Below the pieces are notes generated by a model, which saw only the letters and a program-made list of their open reading frames with translations, searched no databases and was not told the origin of the DNA. This document shows positions 13,857 to 20,292 of a stretch of 20,757 nucleotides of DNA, one piece after another. The position numbers and the translations under genes were made by a program. Within the stretch, counting starts at the first letter, position 1; each line of letters starts with the position of its first letter. The DNA is from Acidovorax sp. (lineage in GTDB: Bacteria > Pseudomonadota > Gammaproteobacteria > Burkholderiales > Burkholderiaceae_C): NCBI GenBank assembly GCA_030150585.1, contig JASLFM010000409.1, positions 1 to 20,757 on the forward strand. Direction: 5' to 3'.

Positions 13857-14981
13857 ATGACTGCTCAAGCCACCACCGCCAGCGATGCCTGGTACCGCAG
13901 CGTCGACAAAACCAGCCAGACCGACGACGAACGTATCAAGGACATTACCGTGCTGCCCCCACCCGAGCATCTGATCCGCTTCTTCCCGATTCGGGGCACG
14001 GCGGTGGAATCGCTGATAACCCGTACCCGCAAGAGCATCCACAACATCATGGCCGGCAAGGACGACCGCCTGCTGGTGATCATGGGGCCCTGCTCCATCC
14101 ATGATCCGGCCGCGGCGCTCGACTACGCCCGCCGCTTGAAAGCCGTGCGCGAGCAGTACGAGGACACGCTGGAAGTCGTGATGCGCGTGTACTTCGAGAA
14201 GCCCCGGACCACCGTGGGCTGGAAGGGCCTCATCAACGACCCGTACCTTGACGAGAGCTACCGCATCGACGAAGGCCTGCGCATCGCGCGCCAGCTGCTC
14301 ATCGAGATCAACCGCCTTGGCGTGCCCGCCGGGAGCGAGTTCCTTGATGTGATCTCGCCGCAGTACATCGGCGACCTCATCAGCTGGGGGGCTATCGGCG
14401 CACGCACCACCGAGAGCCAGGTGCACCGTGAACTCGCTTCGGGCATCTCGGCGCCCATCGGCTTCAAGAACGGCACGGATGGCAACATCCGCATTGCCAC
14501 CGATGCGATCCAGTCGGCAAGCCGCGGCCACCACTTCCTGTCGGTGCACAAGAATGGCCAGGTGGCCATCGTGCACACGGCGGGCAACAAGGACTGCCAT
14601 GTGATCCTGCGCGGGGGCAAAGCGCCCAACTACGACGCCGCGAGCGTGGCCGCCGCCTGCAAGGACCTGGAAGCCGCCAAGCTGCCGGCCACGCTGATGG
14701 TGGACTGCAGCCATGCCAACAGCTCCAAGCAGCACGAGAAGCAGAAGGACGTGGCGCGCGACATTGCGACCCAGATTGCTGGCGGTTCGCACAGCGTGTT
14801 CGGGATCATGGTGGAGAGCCACATCACTGCGGGTGCCCAGAAATTCACGCCGGGCAAGGACGAGCCTTCCGCCCTGGAATACGGCAAGAGCATCACCGAC
14901 GCCTGCCTGGGCTGGGACGATTCGGTGTCCGTCCTCGGCGAATTGTCGGCGGCGGTGCAGGCGCGCCGCGGGCGCAAGTAA
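13857..14981 (+). CDS. aroG: 3-deoxy-7-phosphoheptulonate (DAHP) synthase, class I AroG type
   Basis: 374 residues. It condenses phosphoenolpyruvate with erythrose 4-phosphate, the first committed step of the shikimate pathway, in the cytoplasm. The sequence follows E. coli AroG closely: RLLVIMGPCSIHDP (71-84), VVMRVYFEKPRTTVGWKGLI (107-126), SWGAIGARTTESQVHREL (176-193), GFKNGTDG (202-209), VDCSHANSSKQ (282-292) and YGKSITDACLGW (342-353). Metal ligands C79, H286, E320 and D348 are present with spacing that fits C61, H268, E302 and D326 of E. coli AroG, except for a 4-residue insertion before the Asp. The N-terminal arm used for feedback binding is present and ~18 residues longer; which amino acid inhibits it cannot be read. 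The start at 13857 has GAGAAAAAG about 8 nt upstream. Transcription should be controlled by the Phe/Tyr/Trp attenuator upstream. Confidence 0.96.
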   Translation: MTAQATTASDAWYRSVDKTSQTDDERIKDITVLPPPEHLIRFFPIRGTAVESLITRTRKSIHNIMAGKDDRLLVIMGPCSIHDPAAALDYARRLKAVREQYEDTLEVVMRVYFEKPRTTVGWKGLINDPYLDESYRIDEGLRIARQLLIEINRLGVPAGSEFLDVISPQYIGDLISWGAIGARTTESQVHRELASGISAPIGFKNGTDGNIRIATDAIQSASRGHHFLSVHKNGQVAIVHTAGNKDCHVILRGGKAPNYDAASVAAACKDLEAAKLPATLMVDCSHANSSKQHEKQKDVARDIATQIAGGSHSVFGIMVESHITAGAQKFTPGKDEPSALEYGKSITDACLGWDDSVSVLGELSAAVQARRGRK

Positions 14982-15043
14982 GCAAACCTGAGGGCGGCCG
15001 GGTGTAAGCTCGCCGCACCTCTTGTCGAGAAAGGCCCTAATCC

Positions 15044-15355
15044 ATGCACAGCGAAGTGTCGGTGACTCTGTCCCCAGAGCAGGAATTCCGTTTCGATCTT
15101 GAGGGTCAGCCCTCCATGACTTCCGAGGCTGCCCGCCGCTGGCTGGACGAGCAGTTCACGGAGTTGGATTGCGAACCCCTGCGTGCCAGCGGAAAGGTGC
15201 TGTTGGCCGACAAGGTGCTCACCGTGGCCCAAGCCGCCGGCGCCGCGCGGCTGGCCGATCCGCAGTGGTCGCTGGCGTTCGCCCGGGCCGCCAGCGCCGC
15301 GCTGGCCAAGCCCGTCGTGCGCGTGGACATTCCGGCCATGGCGGTGTCGTTCTAG
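15044..15355 (+). CDS. small hypothetical protein downstream of aroG
   Basis: 103 residues, no signal peptide or membrane helix, family not recognised. It has a short strand-rich start (SVTLSPEQEFRFDLEG), then a helical region (SEAARRWLDEQFTEL, KVLTVAQAAGAARLADPQWSLAFARAASAALA) and a C-terminal strand (VVRVDIPAMAVSF). AAAGG lies about 9 nt before the ATG at 15044. It is 62 bp after aroG and is followed by a strong terminator, so it is probably the last gene of the aroG transcript or has its own promoter. The codon pattern (GC-rich third positions) supports real coding. Confidence 0.7.
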   Translation: MHSEVSVTLSPEQEFRFDLEGQPSMTSEAARRWLDEQFTELDCEPLRASGKVLLADKVLTVAQAAGAARLADPQWSLAFARAASAALAKPVVRVDIPAMAVSF

Positions 15356-15379
15356 GCGCGCCACCAGCTTCCGCGCAGA

Positions 15380-15419
15380 CCCCTGGCTGTGGGCGCCGCC
15401 CCGGCCAGGGGCTTTTTTT
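15380..15419 (+). terminator. intrinsic terminator after the aroG unit
   Basis: CCCCTGGC (15380-15387) pairs perfectly with GCCAGGGG (15404-15411), 8 bp, and seven Ts follow at 15413-15419. The 16-nt loop contains further G/C pairing potential. It starts 25 bp after the stop codon of the small gene and closes this transcription unit. Confidence 0.85.
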
Positions 15420-15427
15420 GTGCCAAA

Positions 15428-15448
15428 TAAATAGTTGTTAACTATTTA
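15428..15448. repeat. AT-rich inverted repeat, 9-bp arms
   Basis: TAAATAGTT (15428-15436) and AACTATTTA (15440-15448) are perfect inverted copies around GTT. It stands out against the GC-rich background, upstream of the secretion/adhesin operon, and could be an operator for a dimeric regulator or part of a promoter. Confidence 0.5.
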
Positions 15449-15450
15449 AT

Positions 15451-15466
15451 ATGAATTTCAATTCAT
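15451..15466. repeat. AT-rich inverted repeat, 7-bp arms
   Basis: ATGAATT (15451-15457) and AATTCAT (15460-15466) are perfect inverted copies around TC, 2 bp after the previous inverted repeat. The pair of palindromes suggests tandem binding sites. Confidence 0.45.
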
Positions 15467-15598
15467 TAAAGCAATGATTTTGCGTGCACCATGGCGCAAC
15501 AAGTTGTTTGCGATTGTGGAGTGCAGGCCCCTTCGTTTCAATGCTTTCAGCTACTAATTTGATAGTTGAATGGGGTTGCGGGACCAGCCTTGAGGTAC

Positions 15599-15614
15599 TT
15601 TGCCTACGGGCAAA
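15599..15614 (+). promoter_or_regulatory. stem-loop with UACG tetraloop before the transporter gene
   Basis: TTTGCC (15599-15604) and GGCAAA (15609-15614) flank TACG, giving a 6-bp stem closed by the very stable C(UACG)G tetraloop. It is 63 nt upstream of the ATG at 15678. No T-run follows, so it is not an intrinsic terminator. Confidence 0.4.
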
Positions 15615-15677
15615 TCCAAGTCGACGTTTGGGCTTTCCTGTGTTTCACTTGCAAACAGCCAGACCACGGGGGCAAGA

Positions 15678-17843
15678 ATGTTTGCGGGTGGTGATGCATT
15701 GGGAATCGGCACGGACAGCGTGGCGGACCGTTCGGACGAATTGCTGGACTGTCTGCTCATCGTGGCGCGTGCCCACGGCGAGGCCCTGACGCGGGACGCC
15801 ATCATGGCCGGGTTGCCGGCGGAGCACGCGCGCCTGTCGCCGGGGCTGCTCGCCCGTGCCGCTCGGCGCGCCCGCCTGAGCTGCCAACTGGTGCGCAAGC
15901 CCGTGGCGGACCTCAACGATGCGCTGCTGCCCACCCTGGTGCTGCTGCAAGGTGAGCGTGCCTGTGTGCTGCTGGGCTGGAATGAAGCGCGCACCCAGGC
16001 TCAGGTGGTGTACCCCGAACTGCCGGATTCGGCCGTGGTGGTGGACCGCCAGGTGCTGGAGTCGGCCTATCTGGGCACTGCGGCCTATTTGCGCCCCATC
16101 ATGCGCTTCGACGCGCGCGCCCCCGAGGTCCGAGCGGGCCGCCATGGCCACTGGTTCTGGAGCGTGATCGCCGAGAACAGATCGCTCTACCGCGATGTGC
16201 TGCTGGCGGCGCTTCTGGCCAACCTGTTCGCGCTCGGCATGCCCATCTTCATCCGCATCGTCTACGACAGGGTGATTACCAACAATGCCACCGACACCCT
16301 CTGGATGCTGGCATTCGGCATGTTGATGGTGCTCGTGGGCGACCTCAGCTTGCGTGTGCTGCGCGGCCGGTTTGTGGACCTGGCGAGCAGCCGGGCAGAC
16401 ATCAAGCTCTCGGCCCACATCATGGAGCGCGTGCTCGGCGTGCGGCTGGAGCACCGCCCTGTGTCGGCGGGGTCATTCGCATCGAGCCTGCGCTCGTTCG
16501 AGTCGGTGCGCGACTTCATCGGATCGGCCACCGTCATTGCCTTCATTGACCTGCCATTCGCATTGATCTTCATGGCGGTCATCGCATGGATATCGCCGCC
16601 CATGCTGATTCCGCTGCTCGTCGGCAGCGCTGTGATGCTGCTCTACGCCATGGCGGTGCAGGGGCGAATGCACCAGCTGGCGGATACAGCCCACCGCGCG
16701 GGTGCGCAGCGCAACGCCACGCTCATCGAAGGGCTGGTCGGCATGGAAACGCTCAAGGCGCTCAATGCGGAGTCGTCCGTCCAGCGCAAGTGGGAGTCCA
16801 GCGTGGCGCTGCTTGCGCGCATCGGCGTGCAGTTGCGGCTGCTGTCCACCTCTGCCACGCAGGGGTCGGCGTTCGTGCAGCAGATGATCAGCCTTGCCAT
16901 TGTCATCATCGGCGTGTACATGATCGCCGAGAAGGATCTGACCATCGGCGGCCTGATCGCCTGCACCATGCTGGCGTCGCGCGCCATGGTGCCGGTGGGC
17001 CAAGTGGCGGGGCTGCTGGTGCAGTACCACACGGCATCGACCGCGCTCACCTCGCTGGACGAGATCATGAAGCGCGAGGTCGAGCGTCCCGACGATGCGG
17101 CTTTCATCAGCCGGGGGGCGCTGCGGGGGGCGATCGAGTTCCGGGACGTGAGCTTCACCTACCCAGGGCAGGATGCGCCGTCGCTACGCCAAGTCTCTTT
17201 GACCATCCAGCCGGGCGAGCATGTGGCCATTCTGGGCCGCATCGGGTCGGGCAAGACCACGCTGGAGCGCCTCATCCTCGGGCTTTACCAGCCGACCGAG
17301 GGTGCGGTGCTCATCGATGGCATCGACCTGCGGCAGCTTGACCCCGCCGAGTTGCGCCGTCAGATCGGCTATGTGCAGCAGGATGTGGTGCTGTTCTATG
17401 GCACGTTGCGGGACAACCTGACCATGGGCGCGCCCTTGGCGGACGATGCCGCCGTGGTCCGGGCTGCAGACATCGCGGGCTTGACCGACCTTGTCAACAA
17501 CCATCCGCGAGGCTTCGACATGGTGGTGGGAGAGCGCGGCGAGTCCCTGTCGGGTGGGCAGCGGCAGGGGGTGGCCATCGGCCGGGCCGTGATTAACGAC
17601 CCGCCGGTCCTCGTGCTGGACGAGCCCACGTCATCCATGGACCACTCCAGCGAGGATGCGCTCAAGCAGCGCCTGATCGCCTTCTGCAAAGGCAAGACCC
17701 TGGTGCTGGTCAGCCACCGTGTCTCGCTGCTTGACCTGGTGGATCGCATCATCGTGATGGACGGTGGCTGCGTGGTGGCCGATGGCACCAAGGAGCACGT
17801 TATTGCGGCCCTGCGCCAGGGGCGCATTGGAAAGGCGGTGTGA
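15678..17843 (+). CDS. lapB: LapB-like type I secretion ABC transporter (permease/ATPase)
   Basis: 721 residues. Energises export of the adhesin across both membranes with the adaptor encoded next door. Order: a C39-peptidase-like domain without a catalytic cysteine (about 18-140, LLDCLLIVARAHGEALT onward), a membrane domain (about 165-450: LLAALLANLFALGMPIFIRIVYDRVI, SATVIAFIDLPFALIFMAVIAW) and the ATPase (about 485-715). ATPase motifs are complete: Walker A GRIGSGKTT (520-528), Q-loop VQQD, signature LSGGQ (624-628), Walker B VLVLDEPTS with D648/E649, and H680 in LVSHR. The Cys in LLDC aligns with a non-catalytic C39 position, so the domain probably only binds substrate. The frame is open from TTG 15600, but ATG 15678 with a nearby GGGGGCAAG and the expected LapB N-terminus is preferred. 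Its stop overlaps a possible GTG start of the adaptor. Confidence 0.93.
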   Translation: MFAGGDALGIGTDSVADRSDELLDCLLIVARAHGEALTRDAIMAGLPAEHARLSPGLLARAARRARLSCQLVRKPVADLNDALLPTLVLLQGERACVLLGWNEARTQAQVVYPELPDSAVVVDRQVLESAYLGTAAYLRPIMRFDARAPEVRAGRHGHWFWSVIAENRSLYRDVLLAALLANLFALGMPIFIRIVYDRVITNNATDTLWMLAFGMLMVLVGDLSLRVLRGRFVDLASSRADIKLSAHIMERVLGVRLEHRPVSAGSFASSLRSFESVRDFIGSATVIAFIDLPFALIFMAVIAWISPPMLIPLLVGSAVMLLYAMAVQGRMHQLADTAHRAGAQRNATLIEGLVGMETLKALNAESSVQRKWESSVALLARIGVQLRLLSTSATQGSAFVQQMISLAIVIIGVYMIAEKDLTIGGLIACTMLASRAMVPVGQVAGLLVQYHTASTALTSLDEIMKREVERPDDAAFISRGALRGAIEFRDVSFTYPGQDAPSLRQVSLTIQPGEHVAILGRIGSGKTTLERLILGLYQPTEGAVLIDGIDLRQLDPAELRRQIGYVQQDVVLFYGTLRDNLTMGAPLADDAAVVRAADIAGLTDLVNNHPRGFDMVVGERGESLSGGQRQGVAIGRAVINDPPVLVLDEPTSSMDHSSEDALKQRLIAFCKGKTLVLVSHRVSLLDLVDRIIVMDGGCVVADGTKEHVIAALRQGRIGKAV

Positions 17844-17845
17844 TC

Positions 17846-19258
17846 ATGGGGGGCGAAGCGGGAGCCTTTGATGCCCTGGGCAAGGTAGGGCACGGCGCAG
17901 CACGCGTGGGTGGCCCCGTGTTCGGCCCCATCGTTCGGCGGCTCACACCCATCGAGGACCGCACCCAGGCTGACTGGGCGAGCGAGGCCGACTGGGCGAT
18001 CCAGCAGCAGGAGCCCCTGCGCGCGCGGCTGATACTGCGTGTGGCCGCCGTGCTGTTCATCGCGCTGCTCGTGTGGGCCTCGGTGGCATCGCTGGACGAG
18101 GTCACGCGGGGGGACGCCAAGGTGGTTCCCACGAGCCAGGTGCAGATCGTGCAAAGCGTGGATGGCGGCGTGGTGGAGTCGCTGCCCGTGCATGAGGGGC
18201 AGGTGGTCGAGGCGGGCCAGTTGCTGCTGCGGGTGGATTCCACGCGCTTCGTCTCCTCCATGCTGGAGAGCCGCTACAGCCAAATGGCGCTGCAGGCCAA
18301 GGCCTTGCGGCTCGAGGCGCTGACGCGGGGTACTGCCTTCAACCCGCCGGCCGATCTGGTGCGCGATGCGGCCGACATCGTGGCGCAGGAGCGCAGGCTG
18401 TACGAGTCGCGCCGCAGCGAGATCAACGCCCAGATAGCCATCTCTGAAAACCAGCTGACCCAGCGCCGTCAGGAGTTGGCCGAGGTGCAGGCCCGCAAGG
18501 AGCAGGCCGAACGGGGGCTGGAGCTGCAGCAAAAGGAACTCAATGCCACGCGCCCCATGGTCAGCTCGGGCGCCGTGTCGGAGGTTGAGGTACTGCGCCT
18601 CGAGCGCGAAGTGGCGCGCCTGCGCGGCGACCGTGACCAAGCAGCGGCCCAGATACTGCGCGTGCAGGCCGCCATCCAGGAGGCTGCGCGGCGCATTGAC
18701 GAAGTGCGCCTCACGGCCCACAACCAGATGAGCGTGGAGCTCTCCGAAACCATGGGCAAGCTCACGGCCATGTCCGAGGGGGGGCGGGCGCTGGAGGACA
18801 AGGTCAAGCATGCGGACATTCGCTCGCCCGTGCGCGGCACCGTCAAGCGGCTGCTCGTGAACACGGTGGGCGGTGTGGTCCAGCCCGGCAAGGAGGTCGT
18901 GGAGATCGTGCCGCTGGACGACGCGCTGATTCTCGAGGCCAAGATCCTGCCGCGCGACATCGCATTCCTGCGCCCTGGGCAGCCTGCGCTCGTGAAGTTC
19001 ACAGCCTACGATTTCGCCGTCTACGGCGGGCTGGAGGCCAAGGTCATCAACATCGGGGCCGACTCGGTCGTCGATGACAAGGGCAATGCTTTCTATCTGG
19101 TCCGGGTGCGCACCCTCAAGCCTGGGCTGGGTGAGAACCAGCCCATCATCCCGGGCATGGTGGCGCAGGTGGACATCCGCACAGGCAAGAAGACGCTGCT
19201 GTCCTACCTGCTCAAACCCATCGTGCGTGCCAAATCCAACGCTTTGTCAGAACGATGA
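17846..19258 (+). CDS. lapC: LapC/HlyD-like periplasmic adaptor of type I secretion
   Basis: 470 residues. It is a membrane-fusion protein anchored in the inner membrane that bridges the ABC transporter to an outer-membrane TolC-like pore. A cytoplasmic N-terminus (1-60) is followed by one membrane helix (about 62-83: LILRVAAVLFIALLVWASVA), a lipoyl/barrel half (QIVQSVDGGVVESLPVHEGQVVEAG, 100-124), a long coiled-coil hairpin (about 190-310, rich in Glu/Gln/Arg/Leu), then the returning half (DIRSPVRGTVKRLLVNTVGGVVQPG) and the HlyD signature region (ILEAKILPRDIAFLRPGQPALVKFTAYDF). AAAGG at 17831-17835 fits ATG 17846; a GTG at 17840 that overlaps the transporter stop would add two residues. The gene overlaps the next by ATGA (19255-19258), so the set is translationally coupled. 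Confidence 0.93.
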   Translation: MGGEAGAFDALGKVGHGAARVGGPVFGPIVRRLTPIEDRTQADWASEADWAIQQQEPLRARLILRVAAVLFIALLVWASVASLDEVTRGDAKVVPTSQVQIVQSVDGGVVESLPVHEGQVVEAGQLLLRVDSTRFVSSMLESRYSQMALQAKALRLEALTRGTAFNPPADLVRDAADIVAQERRLYESRRSEINAQIAISENQLTQRRQELAEVQARKEQAERGLELQQKELNATRPMVSSGAVSEVEVLRLEREVARLRGDRDQAAAQILRVQAAIQEAARRIDEVRLTAHNQMSVELSETMGKLTAMSEGGRALEDKVKHADIRSPVRGTVKRLLVNTVGGVVQPGKEVVEIVPLDDALILEAKILPRDIAFLRPGQPALVKFTAYDFAVYGGLEAKVINIGADSVVDDKGNAFYLVRVRTLKPGLGENQPIIPGMVAQVDIRTGKKTLLSYLLKPIVRAKSNALSER

Positions 19259-19920
19259 ATACGCTCCACTTCTTTCTTACTGCGGGGATGACCCAGGCAC
19301 CCCAGCGTTGGCGCCAGGCGTTCGTTGCTGGGCAGGAGATGGGTTGGCCCCAATTGCAGGTACGCTGCGAGGCGCTCCGGGCTGGTGTGGAGCTTGCGAT
19401 CGTTTGGCTCAGCACCAGCGACCCCCACTGGACCGAGCGAGTGGCTGCGCTGGCCAGTCCGGGTGGCCGGTGCCAGGTCGTAGTGCTCACTTCGGCAATG
19501 CAGGATGAAGAAGCTTTGCGTGCCCTTGAACTCGGCGCCCGGGGTTATGCGCATGTGTACTCGGTGCCGCAGCTGCTACGCGAAGTCGCGGTAGTCGTGG
19601 CCCACGGGGGGTTGTGGCCAGGGCAGGGTCTGGTGGACCGCATGGTGGCGGCTACGGCCAAGCACCTCGCCGCCAGCAGGGACCGGGTGGCCCCGGTGGT
19701 GGACCTCTCCATGCTGTCGTTACGCGAGGCCGAGGTGGCGCGGGCCGTCGCGGCGGGACGCTCGAACAAGGAGGTTGCGGCCCAGCTGGGCATTGCCGAA
19801 CGCACGGTCAAGGCGCACCTGGGCTCCATCTTCGAGAAGCTTGGCGTGCGTGACCGCTTGCAGCTGGTACTGCATCTGTCGGCGCCCGCTCGCGCTGGAG
19901 AACCTCAGAAAGATCACTGA
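19255..19920 (+). CDS. LuxR-type regulator with degenerate (pseudo-)receiver domain
   Basis: 221 residues. The C-terminal LuxR helix-turn-helix is complete (about 152-208): LSLREAEVARAVAAGRSNKEVAAQLGIAERTVKAHLGSIFEKLGVRDR. The N-terminal ~120 residues keep a receiver-like layout (VVVLTSAMQDEEALRALELGARGYAHVYSVPQLLREV) but lack the working residues. There is no acidic pair at the first strand (LHFFLTAG), W51 occupies the phospho-Asp position in ELAIVWLSTSD, and the usual Lys after GARGY is absent. It is therefore unlikely to be controlled by phosphorylation; a small ligand or protein partner is possible. It overlaps the adaptor gene by ATGA and the next gene by TGATG, placing it inside the adhesin-secretion operon. 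The natural guess is that it regulates this operon or the adhesin, but no binding site is identified. Confidence 0.88.
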   Translation: MNTLHFFLTAGMTQAPQRWRQAFVAGQEMGWPQLQVRCEALRAGVELAIVWLSTSDPHWTERVAALASPGGRCQVVVLTSAMQDEEALRALELGARGYAHVYSVPQLLREVAVVVAHGGLWPGQGLVDRMVAATAKHLAASRDRVAPVVDLSMLSLREAEVARAVAAGRSNKEVAAQLGIAERTVKAHLGSIFEKLGVRDRLQLVLHLSAPARAGEPQKDH

Positions 19921-20141
19921 TGCCCTTGCCGCCCAAAGATAACCCGCTGAGCGAAAGCGACGCCGACCTGGCCCGGGTGACCGAAGACCTGGTCAACCTG
20001 CTGGTGCAGAAAGGGGTGATCCTCTTCACCGACCTGCCGCCAGCCGCCCAGGCCAAGCTGCTGGCACGCCAGCAAACCCGCGTCAACCTGGCCAACAGCC
20101 TGAAGCTGCTGGGCGACGAGCACGACGAGGGATTGATCTGA
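19920..20141 (+). CDS. 73-aa hypothetical protein in the secretion operon
   Basis: Soluble, acidic and helical, without signal peptide. The central part VTEDLVNLLVQKGVILFTDLPPAAQAKLLARQ (about 20-51) resembles the C-terminal 'EDLI-VLI-KGVI-FTDLP-AA--KLL-R' motif of small proteins often mislabelled as tryptophan-synthase-beta-like in Pseudomonas and relatives; their function is unknown to me. The start codon shares its A with the regulator stop (TGATG), so translation is coupled. GC-rich third positions and the recognisable motif support a real gene. A role in adhesin secretion or its control is suggested only by position. Confidence 0.75.
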   Translation: MPLPPKDNPLSESDADLARVTEDLVNLLVQKGVILFTDLPPAAQAKLLARQQTRVNLANSLKLLGDEHDEGLI

Positions 20142-20292
20142 CTGACGGCACCCTGGCTCCGCTACGGTGCAGGGCTGTTTGAGGGGGTGTACTTCAGTCC
20201 AATAGGCAGGCTCCTGGCTACCACTTAGCCTGTCTGCTATTCGCCGCAGAAAGCGGATCGACTCGCTCTTGCTGCATTGTCTGGAGAAGACC
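20142..20292 (+). promoter_or_regulatory. adhesin leader region with two hairpins
   Basis: 151 bp between the small gene and the adhesin. AGGCAGGCT (20204-20212) can pair with AGCCTGTCT (20227-20235) over 9 positions including one G-U, with a 14-nt loop. CCGC (20244-20247) pairs with GCGG (20253-20256) around AGAAA. A short GCACC/GGTGC stem-loop lies near the beginning (about 20150-20172). None is followed by a T-run. The region may carry a separate adhesin promoter, but no clear -35/-10 pair was found. Confidence 0.35.

Larger units (their letters stand above)
15356..15677. other. 322-bp non-coding region with terminator and AT-rich island
   Basis: Separates the aroG unit from the secretion/adhesin locus. 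It contains an intrinsic terminator (15380-15419), a strongly AT-rich stretch (about 15421-15480) with two inverted repeats, and a small stem-loop (15599-15614) before the transporter gene. An open frame from 15484 lacks coding character. The promoter of the transporter operon is presumably here, but I could not pick a convincing -35/-10 pair. Confidence 0.6.

Noticed and set aside
15600..15677. TTG start 26 codons upstream for lapB
   Set aside because: The extra residues do not look like a LapB N-terminus, the TTG lies inside a stem-loop, and ATG 15678 has a purine-rich ribosome site.
15484..15789. Open frame of 101 codons before and into lapB
   Set aside because: No Shine-Dalgarno, mixed codon use, no recognisable sequence, and it overlaps lapB in a different frame.
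15738..16100. Active C39 bacteriocin-type peptidase domain in the transporter
   Set aside because: The only nearby Cys (LLDC) aligns with a non-catalytic position relative to the following ARAHG helix, and the catalytic Cys position is not Cys. It is better read as a C39-like domain without activity.
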